From assembly GCF_044904665.1 (NCBI RefSeq), contig NZ_JADIKM010000003.1:310001-374000 (forward strand): DNA of 64,000 nucleotides. The letters run 5' to 3'. The position numbers and the translations under genes were made by a program. The stretch is from Dyella_A ginsengisoli (GTDB lineage: Bacteria > Pseudomonadota > Gammaproteobacteria > Xanthomonadales > Rhodanobacteraceae). Below, in pieces: positions 1 to 12,059 of the stretch. Numbering within the stretch: position 1 is the first letter of the stretch; the number at the start of each line of letters is the position of its first letter. The notes beneath the pieces were generated by a model. It was given only the letters and a program-made list of their open reading frames with translations, had not been told where the DNA came from and ran no database searches.

Positions 1-43
1 AGGCAAGCGGCGCGCACGCCGTAACCTTTTCGAGGAGTCAGCC

Positions 44-493
44 ATGAGCAACCGCAACCCGATGCAGTGGAATGCCACCCGCATGTTCCCGGAGGAGGTC
101 CGCCAGGCCTTCGACCGCTTCTTCCAGGCCGAGGAAAGCGATGCCTCCAACGTGGTCACCAGCCAGTGGGCGCCACGGGTGGACATCCGCGAGGACGAGC
201 AGCGGTTCGTGATCCTTGCCGATGTTCCGGGGGTGGATCCGGCACAGATCGAGGTGAGCATGGAGAAGGGCATACTGACCATCAAGGGCGAACGCCAGGC
301 GCCCAACGGCGACAACGGCAAGTACACCCGGGTGGAGCGGGCCCACGGCGTCTTCCATCGCCGCTTCACGCTGCCGGACAGCGCCGACGCCGAAGGCATC
401 ACCGCCACCGGCAAGTTCGGCGTGCTGGAGATCGTGATTCCGAAGAAGCCGCTGGCCACGCCGCGTCGCATCACCATCAACGCGGCCGAGTAA
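44..493 (+). CDS. Hsp20-family small heat-shock protein
   Basis: This is an ATP-independent holdase chaperone of the alpha-crystallin family, expected to bind unfolding proteins in the cytoplasm. The 149-residue length is normal for the IbpA/Hsp20 group. The alpha-crystallin domain spans about residues 45-140, opening with the conserved VDIREDEQRFVILADVPGV stretch. It ends with the usual GVLEIVIPKK strand and a short C-terminal tail. The ATG at 44 follows a good Shine-Dalgarno sequence (CGAGGAG, 31-37). The promoter lies almost entirely outside the window, so heat regulation (sigma-32 or an RNA thermometer) cannot be judged. It lies 74 bp upstream of a DnaJ-type co-chaperone gene on the same strand, which fits a stress operon. 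Confidence 0.93.
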   Translation: MSNRNPMQWNATRMFPEEVRQAFDRFFQAEESDASNVVTSQWAPRVDIREDEQRFVILADVPGVDPAQIEVSMEKGILTIKGERQAPNGDNGKYTRVERAHGVFHRRFTLPDSADAEGITATGKFGVLEIVIPKKPLATPRRITINAAE

Positions 494-508
494 GCTGGGA
501 TGATTGAG

Positions 509-536
509 TCCGCGGCGGGCACATGCCCGCCGCGGA
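509..536. repeat. Perfect 28-nt palindrome between hsp20 and cbpA
   Basis: Two 13-nt arms (509-521 and 524-536) are perfect reverse complements separated by only CA. It lies just after the hsp20 stop codon. There is no T-run on either side, so it is not a textbook terminator. It may be an mRNA-stability or partial-termination hairpin setting the ratio of Hsp20 to the downstream DnaJ protein. Confidence 0.7.
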
Positions 537-567
537 ACCTGCATGATCCGTCGCCGGGGAGAGGTGA

Positions 568-1467
568 GTGGAGTTCAAAGATTATTACGACATCCTGGGC
601 GTGAAGCCCGATGCCAGCGAGGCGGAGATCAAGGCCGCCTACCGCAAGCTGGCGCGGCAATACCATCCGGACAAGAACAAGGAAGCCGGCGCCGAGGACA
701 AGTTCAAGGCCATCAACGAGGCCAACGAAGTGCTGCGCGACAAGGAAAAGCGCCGCGCCTACGATCAGGTGCGCGCCGGCGGCTACCGCGGCGGCGAGCA
801 GTTCCGTCCGCCGCCGGGCTTCGGCCAGGGCTACGACTTTGGTGACGGCGGCGCCGGTGAGGGCGACTTCAGCGACTTCTTCGAAAGCCTGTTCGGTCGC
901 GGTGCGGGCGGCCATCGCGGCCAGCCGCGCGCGCGGCGCGGTCGCGACGTGCAGGCGCAGGTGCAGATCGATCTGCAGACCGCGTTCGACGGTGGCCGCA
1001 CCCGCGTGGCGCTGCACGACAGCCACGGCAACGAGCGCGTGCTGGAAGTGAAGATCCCGGCCGGCATCCAGCCGGGGCAGGTGATTCGGCTGTCCGGCCA
1101 GGGCCATGCCGGTGCGGCGGGTGGCCCGAGCGGCGACCTGCTGCTGGAAGTGGCGATCCGCGACGACGCCCGCTTCAAGCTGGACGGACTCAACGTGCTG
1201 CACGTGCTGCCGATCGCGCCATGGGAAGCGGCGCTGGGCGCCACGGTGCCGGTGCCGACGCTGGCTGGCACGGTGGACCTGCGCATTCCGGCCGGTTCGC
1301 AGTCGGGCAAGAAGCTGCGCCTGAAGGGGCGCGGCATGCCCGGCGCGCAGCCCGGCGACCAGCTGGTGGAACTGTCCATCCGCACGCCACCGGCCGACGA
1401 CGACAAGCAGCGCAAGGCCTACGAGTCGCTGCACAAGCACTTTGCGGACTACAACCCGCGCGGTTGA
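568..1467 (+). CDS. cbpA: CbpA-type DnaJ-class co-chaperone
   Basis: This J-domain protein stimulates the ATPase of DnaK and delivers substrates to it. The N-terminal J-domain (about residues 4-70) starts YYDILGVKPDASEAEIKAAY and carries the essential HPD tripeptide. A G/F-rich linker follows (about 75-120), then two beta-rich DnaJ C-terminal substrate-binding domains (about 130-290). There is no cysteine-rich zinc finger, which separates it from DnaJ proper and matches CbpA (about 300 residues; 299 here). The start is the GTG at 568, placed after GGGGAGAGG. A nearby GTG at 564 is out of frame. The gene is likely co-transcribed with the upstream Hsp20 gene and ends at a strong terminator. Confidence 0.93.
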   Translation: MEFKDYYDILGVKPDASEAEIKAAYRKLARQYHPDKNKEAGAEDKFKAINEANEVLRDKEKRRAYDQVRAGGYRGGEQFRPPPGFGQGYDFGDGGAGEGDFSDFFESLFGRGAGGHRGQPRARRGRDVQAQVQIDLQTAFDGGRTRVALHDSHGNERVLEVKIPAGIQPGQVIRLSGQGHAGAAGGPSGDLLLEVAIRDDARFKLDGLNVLHVLPIAPWEAALGATVPVPTLAGTVDLRIPAGSQSGKKLRLKGRGMPGAQPGDQLVELSIRTPPADDDKQRKAYESLHKHFADYNPRG

Positions 1468-1495
1468 GTCATTGCCGGGTCCGGATGCATCCAAT

Positions 1496-1523
1496 GAAAA
1501 CGGCGCCCTCGGGCGCCGTTTTC
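1496..1523 (+). terminator. Rho-independent terminator of hsp20-cbpA
   Basis: A perfect 13-nt inverted repeat (1496-1508 and 1511-1523) forms a GC-rich stem flanked by AAAA and TTTT. It can work in both directions and therefore may also serve the converging gene ending at 1549. Confidence 0.9.
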
Positions 1524-1548
1524 GTGTCCGTCGATCGACTTGCTTCGA

Positions 1549-1914
1549 TCAGGTGGGCAGCAGTTCGGCCAGCGTGGCGACCAGCTCCTCTTCCTTGATC
1601 GGCTTGGTGACGTAGGCCTTGGCGCCCTGGCGCATGCCCCAGACCTTGTCGGTCTCCTGGTCCTTGGTGGTGACCAGCACCACGGGGATGTGCGCGGTGG
1701 TGGGGTCCTTGCTGATCGTGCGGGTGGCCTGGAAACCGTTGAGGTTGGGCATCACCACGTCCATAAGGATCAGATCCGGCAGCTCGCGCTTGGCCGCCTC
1801 GACGCCGGCCGCGCCATCCTCGGCGGTCAGCGCCTCGTGGCCGAGCTTCTCCACGACACGTTTGAGACCGAGCAGCTGCGACGGGGAATCGTCGACGATG
1901 AGGATACGGGCCAT
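1549..1914 (-). CDS. pilH: PilH-like single-domain response regulator
   Basis: This is a stand-alone CheY-like receiver of 121 residues with no output domain. The N-terminus MARILIVDDSPSQL, phospho-acceptor Asp52 (LILMDVVMP), the VTTKDQETDKVWG stretch and Lys104 (YVTKPIKEEE) closely match PilH, the response regulator of the Pil-Chp chemosensory pathway that controls type IV pilus twitching. I assign the start to the ATG at 1914. The frame stays open for another 450 bases upstream, but that part overlaps the next gene and has no domain. The rest of a pilG-I-J-chpA cluster is not adjacent, so the gene stands apart from its usual partners. Whether it serves pili or another kinase is inference. 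Confidence 0.8.
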   Translation of the reverse strand: MARILIVDDSPSQLLGLKRVVEKLGHEALTAEDGAAGVEAAKRELPDLILMDVVMPNLNGFQATRTISKDPTTAHIPVVLVTTKDQETDKVWGMRQGAKAYVTKPIKEEELVATLAELLPT

Positions 1915-1985
1915 AAGGTGGGGATCCCTTGTGCGAAAGTGAATGAATTCTAAGCTGCGCCCGACCGGCTTCCAAGTCGACGCGA

Positions 1986-2981
1986 TCAGGCGCCGGCGTG
2001 GCGCACCACGGTGCGACCGAACGACTGGCCGGCCAGCATGGCGGGAAACACGTCGGGCAGTTCGTCGAGCGTGACTTCGCGGGTGGCGATGCGATCGAGG
2101 TGCCGCGGCTTCCAGTCGCTCGCCAGATGCTGCCATACCCGGTCGCGCAGGTCGCGTGCGGTGCCGGCGCTGGCCACGCCCAGCAGGTTCACGCCGCGGA
2201 TGATGAAGGGCATCACCGTGCTGTCGAAGGCGATGCCGCCGGCGTTGCCGCAGATGGCCACGTTGCCGTACGGCGCGATCAGCGGCAGCAGGCCGGCCAG
2301 CATCGTGCCGCCGACGTTGTCCAGCGCACCGCCGAAACGCGCCGAATCCATCGGCTTGCCGCTGAAGGCGAGCTGGTGGCGATCGATGCACTGCGCGGCG
2401 CCCAGCCCGGCGAGGAAGTCGAAATGATCCGCCTTGCCGCTGATCGCATGCACCTCATAGCCCGCGCGCGCATACATGTCGATGGCCAGCATGCCCACGC
2501 CACCGCTGGCGCCGGTGACGGCGATCGGTCCCAGCGACGGCGTCTGGCGGTTGTCCTGCATCTGCAGCAGGCCCAGCGCGGCGGTGAAGCCGGCGGTACC
2601 CAGGATCATGCTCTCGCGCAGGCTCAGGCCGGCGGGCAGGGGAATGGTCCAGCGCGCGTCGAGGCGCGCGTACTCGCCGTAGCCACCGTCGCGTGTCTCG
2701 GACAGGCCAGCGCCGGTGCACAGCACCGCATCGCCTTCCTTGAACGCCGGACTGGTGGAGGCCACCACATGACCGGCAACGTCGATGCCGCCATTGAGCG
2801 GGAACTGTCGCAGGATCTTGCCCTTGCCGGTGCCGGCCAGTGCGTCCTTGAAGTTCACCGAGGAGTACGCGGCCTTGACCAGCACTTCGCCCGGCGAGAG
2901 CGCGTCCGTGTCCATCGTTTCCGTGCCGGCGCGGTAGCCAGCCTCGTCCTGGTGAATGCGGAAGGCGCGGAACGTGGTCAT
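1986..2981 (-). CDS. acuI: AcuI/YhdH-type quinone oxidoreductase (acrylyl-CoA reductase family)
   Basis: This is a medium-chain dehydrogenase/reductase of the YhdH/YhfP subgroup, 331 residues, the family length. It has an N-terminal GroES-like domain with VNFKDALAGTGKG and GGIDVAGHV. The Rossmann region follows with VTGASGGVGMLAIDMYARAG (about residues 150-170). Zinc ligands typical of alcohol dehydrogenases are not apparent. E. coli AcuI/YhdH reduces acrylyl-CoA to propionyl-CoA with NADPH; that activity is inferred from family membership. The ATG at 2981 follows AGGAG. The LOG-family gene upstream ends 17 bp before this start, so the two are probably one transcript. Confidence 0.87.
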   Translation of the reverse strand: MTTFRAFRIHQDEAGYRAGTETMDTDALSPGEVLVKAAYSSVNFKDALAGTGKGKILRQFPLNGGIDVAGHVVASTSPAFKEGDAVLCTGAGLSETRDGGYGEYARLDARWTIPLPAGLSLRESMILGTAGFTAALGLLQMQDNRQTPSLGPIAVTGASGGVGMLAIDMYARAGYEVHAISGKADHFDFLAGLGAAQCIDRHQLAFSGKPMDSARFGGALDNVGGTMLAGLLPLIAPYGNVAICGNAGGIAFDSTVMPFIIRGVNLLGVASAGTARDLRDRVWQHLASDWKPRHLDRIATREVTLDELPDVFPAMLAGQSFGRTVVRHAGA

Positions 2982-2998
2982 GCGGGAATCTCCTGGCG

Positions 2999-3595
2999 TC
3001 AGGCCTTGATGCTGGCCGGTCCGATCACGCGGGCAGCATTGCCGCCGTCATAGCCGGCCATCCAGTCGAACAGGGCGGTCATGGAAGCGCCAAACCATAC
3101 ACTGTCGCGCTGACCGGCCTGTACAAAACCTTCGTCTACCATGTGGTCCATCAGGCCGCGCAGGCCGGCGTAGTAGCCGCGCACGTCGAGGAAGGCGCAC
3201 GGGTAGCGGTGCAGCCCGAGCTGGGCCCAGGTCAGCATCTCGAACATCTCGTCCATGGTGCCGAAGCCGCCGGGCAGGGCCACGAAGGCGTCGGACAACT
3301 CGTACATGCGGGTCTTGCGTTGATGCATGGTTTCCACCACCACCAGTTCGGTGAGCCCGGGGTGCGCCACCTCAAGCTCCACCAGCTGGCGGGGAATCAC
3401 ACCGATCACCTTGCCGCCGCCGGCGAGCACCGCGTCGGCCACCGTTCCCATCAACCCCACCTTGCCGCCGCCGTACACCAGCGCGATGCCGCGACGCGCC
3501 AGCTCGCTGCCGAAGTCGCGCGCCAGCGCAAGGTAGGCCGGATCGTTGCCATTGGCGGAGCCGCAGTAGACGCAGAGGGAGGTGGGTTGGGGCAT
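2999..3595 (-). CDS. LOG-family (TIGR00730) Rossmann-fold nucleotide hydrolase
   Basis: This 198-residue protein has the two signatures of the LOG (lonely guy) family: GGGKVGLMG near the N-terminus and PGGFGTMDEMFE around residue 108, which forms the nucleotide-monophosphate active site. Proteins of this type cleave AMP or cytokinin riboside monophosphates to a free base and ribose 5-phosphate. Many bacterial members were once called lysine decarboxylases in error. It lies directly upstream of the acuI-type gene with a 17-bp gap. Its promoter should lie in the repeat-bearing region 3596-3720. The specific substrate cannot be read from the sequence. Confidence 0.88.
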   Translation of the reverse strand: MPQPTSLCVYCGSANGNDPAYLALARDFGSELARRGIALVYGGGKVGLMGTVADAVLAGGGKVIGVIPRQLVELEVAHPGLTELVVVETMHQRKTRMYELSDAFVALPGGFGTMDEMFEMLTWAQLGLHRYPCAFLDVRGYYAGLRGLMDHMVDEGFVQAGQRDSVWFGASMTALFDWMAGYDGGNAARVIGPASIKA

Positions 3596-3604
3596 AAGGG
3601 CGAT

Positions 3605-3748
3605 GAGTGAGTGGAGAGGAGTGAGAAGTGAGATGAGTGGGGCAAGCCGGGTCGGGTGGATTGCCGCGATCAGTGTGAGATGTTGAGGAGACCTTGGAGT
3701 GAGACAGCCGTGGCTCTTCGCTCACTTCTCACTCCTCTTTACTCACTC
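3605..3748. repeat. Inverted pair of GAGTGAG-type extragenic repeats
   Basis: The 28-nt segment at 3605-3632 and the reverse complement of 3721-3748 match at 26 of 28 positions. Each is built from overlapping GAGTGAG/GAAGTGAG units. The arms are 88 nt apart, and the spacer holds further loose copies (3671-3703). The pair lies between lpdA and the LOG-family gene. Composition is purine/pyrimidine skewed and unlike the flanking genes. It looks like a lineage-specific extragenic repeat; the function is unknown. Confidence 0.75.
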
Positions 3749-3759
3749 CTGAAAGCAAG

Positions 3760-3789
3760 CGGCCCGCCCATGTCGCCACGAGCGGGCCG
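3760..3789 (-). terminator. Probable terminator downstream of lpdA
   Basis: CGGCCCGC at 3760-3767 pairs with GCGGGCCG at 3782-3789. On the minus strand the hairpin follows the lpdA stop and runs into CTTGCTTTC. A second hairpin (GAGGCCA/TGGCCTC) sits immediately at the lpdA end, about 3837-3853. Confidence 0.55.
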
Positions 3790-3851
3790 AATGCGCTGGA
3801 TCCCGGATCATCGCCCGTCCATGGGCTGTCCGGGATGAGGCCATCCTGGCC

Positions 3852-5279
<1,428 letters not shown>

Positions 5280-5345
5280 GATTGTTCCTTGAAAGCTTGG
5301 CGATGCGCTTCGAGCTGCATCGAGAAAGAGAGCGGTGAAGACAGG

Positions 5346-5407
5346 GCGAGTGTGGTTGTTACACCACGACTCGCCATCAGAGCTTCATGCCTGACTTTGC
5401 TTCTTGG

Positions 5408-5423
<16 letters not shown>
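5346..5423 (-). other. Two strong hairpins at the sucB-lpdA junction
   Basis: Hairpin one is a perfect 11-bp stem (5399-5409 with 5413-5423, loop AGA) lying over the sucB stop codon. Hairpin two (5346-5374) has stems GCGAGT/ACTCGC and GTGGT/ACCAC with one bulged G. Neither is followed by a clean T-run on the minus strand. I read them as RNA-processing, stability or partial-termination structures. Confidence 0.6.
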
Positions 5424-6616
<1,193 letters not shown>

Positions 6617-6637
6617 ACAGGGTCCTTGCTTGGGTGG

Positions 6638-6681
6638 GCGCCCATCCGTGGGCGCGGGAGCAAAGCGGCCGTCCCGGCCGC
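6638..6681 (-). other. Two hairpins in the sucA-sucB spacer
   Basis: GCGCCCA (6638-6644) pairs with TGGGCGC (6649-6655). GCGGCC (6665-6670) pairs with GGCCGC (6676-6681). They fill most of the 79-bp spacer. They mirror the paired hairpins between sucB and lpdA and probably protect or segment the operon mRNA. Confidence 0.55.
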
Positions 6682-6695
6682 GCTATTCGAAAATC

Positions 6696-9539
<2,844 letters not shown>

Positions 9540-9613
9540 GTCACCACCGGTCGGGGAAGGGAGGCCGCCCGCGCTGCCCTTGGCGCAGCAGAAGGCTGGC
9601 AAAAATCTTGTTA

Positions 9614-9644
9614 ATTATAGCCCCGGGCTGCTGCGACGCGACAA
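9614..9644 (-). promoter_or_regulatory. Predicted sigma-70 promoter for sucA-sucB-lpdA
   Basis: On the minus strand a perfect TATAAT (9614-9619) lies about 75 nt before the sucA start. The best -35 candidate is TTGTCG (9639-9644), separated by 19 nt, slightly longer than ideal. This AT-rich patch stands out in an otherwise GC-rich 237-bp region between sucA and the GNAT gene; I see nothing else there. Confidence 0.6.
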
Positions 9645-9776
9645 CCCGTACCGGGCATCGAATGTGCCCGCGTTTGGCCAAATCAAGGGGCGCAGCGCCG
9701 GATCAAGCGAAGGCGGATGCGGTTTGCGGACGATCGGTGCGACGACGCGGTACGCCGTCGCCCGTTCAGCTGCCGG

Positions 9777-10727
9777 CTACAGACCCAGCGTCTGCAGTTC
9801 GGTGGCCGGCACCGAGCGCTCCCAGATCTCGTCGAACTGCTGGGCCAGCGGTGCCTGGCCGGCGCGGTCGTGACGGGCGGCGCGCCCCTGCGGGCGGTCG
9901 TACTCGGGCAGGAACAGGTAGCCACCGGCATCATTCAACAGCCAGCCGGCGCGCTGGGCCAGGTCGATCTCGTCCACCGGGCGGCGCACCTGGATCACGC
10001 TGGACAGTCGCTGCACCAGGGCGAGCAGCCGATGGCCGTCGCGCAGCGCGGCGCCCGGATCGTGCAGCAGCAGGCGGATGCGCGCGCCGCGGCCGGAAGT
10101 GGCGATGCGGCGGATCTGCTCCAGCTCCGCCGGGTTGGCGAAGTGCTCGCTGTCGAGCGCTGGAAGGTGGATCGCCAGCACGTGGCGCGCGTCGACCAGC
10201 AACTGCAGACGCGCGGCCTCCACCCCCGGACGATCCTCGGCGGGCAGCACACCCACGTCGCGCGGCGCGGGCGCAGCCGGTTCCTCCAGCGACAGCGCCT
10301 TGCGCATCGCCTGATGCAGCAGGCCGGCGTGCTCGAACAGCTCGCCGACGGCCGCGAAGCCCTCGCGCGTGTAGAAGTCGACCGCATCCACCTGTGCATC
10401 CAACTGCACGTGCGGCCAGCCGAAGCTGCGCGCGCGGTCGACCAGCTGGCGCAGCAGGGCGGTGCCGACACCCTGGCATCGCGCGGCCGGCAGCACCGCG
10501 ACGCGGCTGATGTGGTGGTCGGCGGTGAGCCGGGCGACGCCGATCGCACGGTCGGCGTCGTCGCGGGCGATCAGGTGCAGCGCACCGGGATCGAGCTCGT
10601 CCGCCTCGCACGTCCCCGGCAGGCCGAACTCTTCCACGAACACCGCGCGGCGCAGCGGCCGGATGGTCTCGCGGTCGCTGGCGCGCGCCCAGTCAGCGCT
10701 GACGATGTGGAAGGGTTCGAGCTTCAT
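9777..10727 (-). CDS. GNAT acetyltransferase with C-terminal domain of unknown function
   Basis: This 316-residue protein starts with a GNAT fold (about residues 1-150). The acetyl-CoA loop reads VAVLPAARCQGVGTALLRQL, followed by QVDAVDFYTREGF, as in YitI/ElaA-type acetyltransferases. The second half (about 165-310) is a separate domain with LLVDARHVLAIHLPALDSE and IRLLLHDPGAALRDGHRLL. It recalls a phospholipase-D-like fold without its HKD motif; I cannot name it. The ATG overlaps the stop of the ribosomal oxygenase gene by 4 nt (ATGA), so the two are translationally coupled. The acceptor may be a small molecule or a protein. Confidence 0.75.
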   Translation of the reverse strand: MKLEPFHIVSADWARASDRETIRPLRRAVFVEEFGLPGTCEADELDPGALHLIARDDADRAIGVARLTADHHISRVAVLPAARCQGVGTALLRQLVDRARSFGWPHVQLDAQVDAVDFYTREGFAAVGELFEHAGLLHQAMRKALSLEEPAAPAPRDVGVLPAEDRPGVEAARLQLLVDARHVLAIHLPALDSEHFANPAELEQIRRIATSGRGARIRLLLHDPGAALRDGHRLLALVQRLSSVIQVRRPVDEIDLAQRAGWLLNDAGGYLFLPEYDRPQGRAARHDRAGQAPLAQQFDEIWERSVPATELQTLGL

Positions 10728-11929
10728 CGGCGTCGCGGCTTGCGTGGAACCAGGTGGCCGTCGTCGAGCAGGGCGATGAGCAGGCTGCGCTCGGTGGCAT
10801 CCAGTGCGCCCTCCAGCACGAACTCGCGCTCGGCGCACAGCAGTTGTGCCAGCCCCGCACTGGCCGGATACGCGTGGCCGTTGGCGAACAGCGTGCAGCC
10901 GGCGCGGGTGCGCGCCCAGGCCATGCGCGACCACGGGTGGCGCAGGAACACACTGCCCGACGCCAGCAACTTGTCCAGCGCGGCCGGCGTGGTCGGCCGG
11001 TCCGCCGGCGCGGGATTCTGCGCCAGCCGGTAGCGGGTGATGAACTGGCCGAACCAGTCGAGCAGGGTCGCGTCGTTGTAGGCGGTGGCAAACGGCAGGG
11101 CGCTGCGCAGGCGTTCGAGCGCACTGCGGTCGATCTCGCCGGCGTTGCGGGCGGCAGCGAGATCCGGGTCGGTGTAGCGCGCTTCCTCCGGCAGGCGTTC
11201 GGCGAGGTAGTCGGCGAGGTCGCCGATCAGCTCGGCCTGCGACGGCGCGCGCATGCCGATGGAGAACGTCATGCACGCTGCGCCGAAGGCCACGCCGTCG
11301 TGCGGCACGCCGGGCGGCAGATAGAGCATGTCGCCCGGTTCGAGCAGCCACTCGTGGGTGGGCTCGAAATGCGCGAGCTGCTTGAGCTCCACGTCCAGGC
11401 GGAAATCCTTCGGCGCGTCCGGGTCGGTGCTGATCGCCCAGTGACGCTGGCCGAGGCCCTGCAGCAGGAACACGTCGTACTGGTCGACGTGCGCGCCCAC
11501 GCCGCCGCCTGGCTCGGCGTAGGAAACCATGATGTCGTCCACGCGCCAGCTCGGCAGGAACGAAAACGGCTCCAGCAGCGCGGCGACGTCGGCGTCCCAC
11601 TTGTCCACGTCCTGCACCAGCAAGGTCCAGTTGGCGTCGCCGGTGGTGGCGAAGTCGGCCTCGGCCAGCGGGCCGGTCTTCACCTGCCAGCGGTCGCGCT
11701 TTTCGTCGTGGCGGATCAGCCGCGACAGCGCGCCTTCCTCGCAGGCCAGGCCGGCGAGATCCTCCGGCGCGATCGGCGGCACGAAATCGGGGAAGGCGTT
11801 GCGCACCAGCAGCGGATGCTTCTGCCAGTAATCGCGCAGGAACTGGGCGGTGGACATGCCGAGCGGCTGGCGCGCGGAGCCGCGCACCTCGATCGGCAGC
11901 GGCTTGCGGGAGGGGGAGGAGATGGCCAT
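10724..11929 (-). CDS. roxA: RoxA/YcfD-type cupin ribosomal protein hydroxylase
   Basis: This is a JmjC-type Fe(II)/2-oxoglutarate oxygenase, 401 residues. The metal triad is clear: His147 and Asp149 in GAHVDQYDVFLLQGLG, and His210 in MLYLPPGVPHDG. The region QHPLLVRNAF-like WQKHPLLVRNAFPDF is the hallmark of YcfD, which hydroxylates an arginine of ribosomal protein L16 in E. coli (373 residues). The C-terminal winged-helix region is also present. The ATG at 11929 was chosen over a further upstream ATG that adds 19 residues without similarity. It is transcribed divergently from cysJ and is coupled to the downstream GNAT gene. The exact protein target is inferred. Confidence 0.87.
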   Translation of the reverse strand: MAISSPSRKPLPIEVRGSARQPLGMSTAQFLRDYWQKHPLLVRNAFPDFVPPIAPEDLAGLACEEGALSRLIRHDEKRDRWQVKTGPLAEADFATTGDANWTLLVQDVDKWDADVAALLEPFSFLPSWRVDDIMVSYAEPGGGVGAHVDQYDVFLLQGLGQRHWAISTDPDAPKDFRLDVELKQLAHFEPTHEWLLEPGDMLYLPPGVPHDGVAFGAACMTFSIGMRAPSQAELIGDLADYLAERLPEEARYTDPDLAAARNAGEIDRSALERLRSALPFATAYNDATLLDWFGQFITRYRLAQNPAPADRPTTPAALDKLLASGSVFLRHPWSRMAWARTRAGCTLFANGHAYPASAGLAQLLCAEREFVLEGALDATERSLLIALLDDGHLVPRKPRRR

Positions 11930-12035
11930 GCGCGCATTGTAGCCACGGCGCCCGGGCATGACGCGCGTGCATAAGCACATCGCCAATCATCCTTTGGGCG
12001 ATGCGCCCGCGCGGGGGCAAGCTGCAGCGATCCCG

Positions 12036-12049
12036 TTTGGACGTCCAAA
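12036..12049. promoter_or_regulatory. Perfect 14-nt palindrome before cysJ
   Basis: TTTGGACGTCCAAA is fully self-complementary. It ends 10 nt before the cysJ start and overlaps the AAAGG ribosome-binding site. Its first 10 bases recur upstream of cysB/cysG (17531-17540). It is a good candidate for a repressor operator of sulfur genes. The GACGTC core resembles the MetJ box half-site, but the binding protein is unknown. Confidence 0.5.
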
Positions 12050-12059
12050 GGTTGTCGAC

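Noticed and set aside
3605..3748. CRISPR array from the GAGTGAG repeats
   Set aside because: There are only two good copies, in opposite orientation, with no regular spacers and no cas genes.
9540..9602. Upstream ATG start for sucA adding 21 residues
   Set aside because: The added residues show no family similarity, while the GTG at 9539 begins exactly at the conserved E1o N-terminus.
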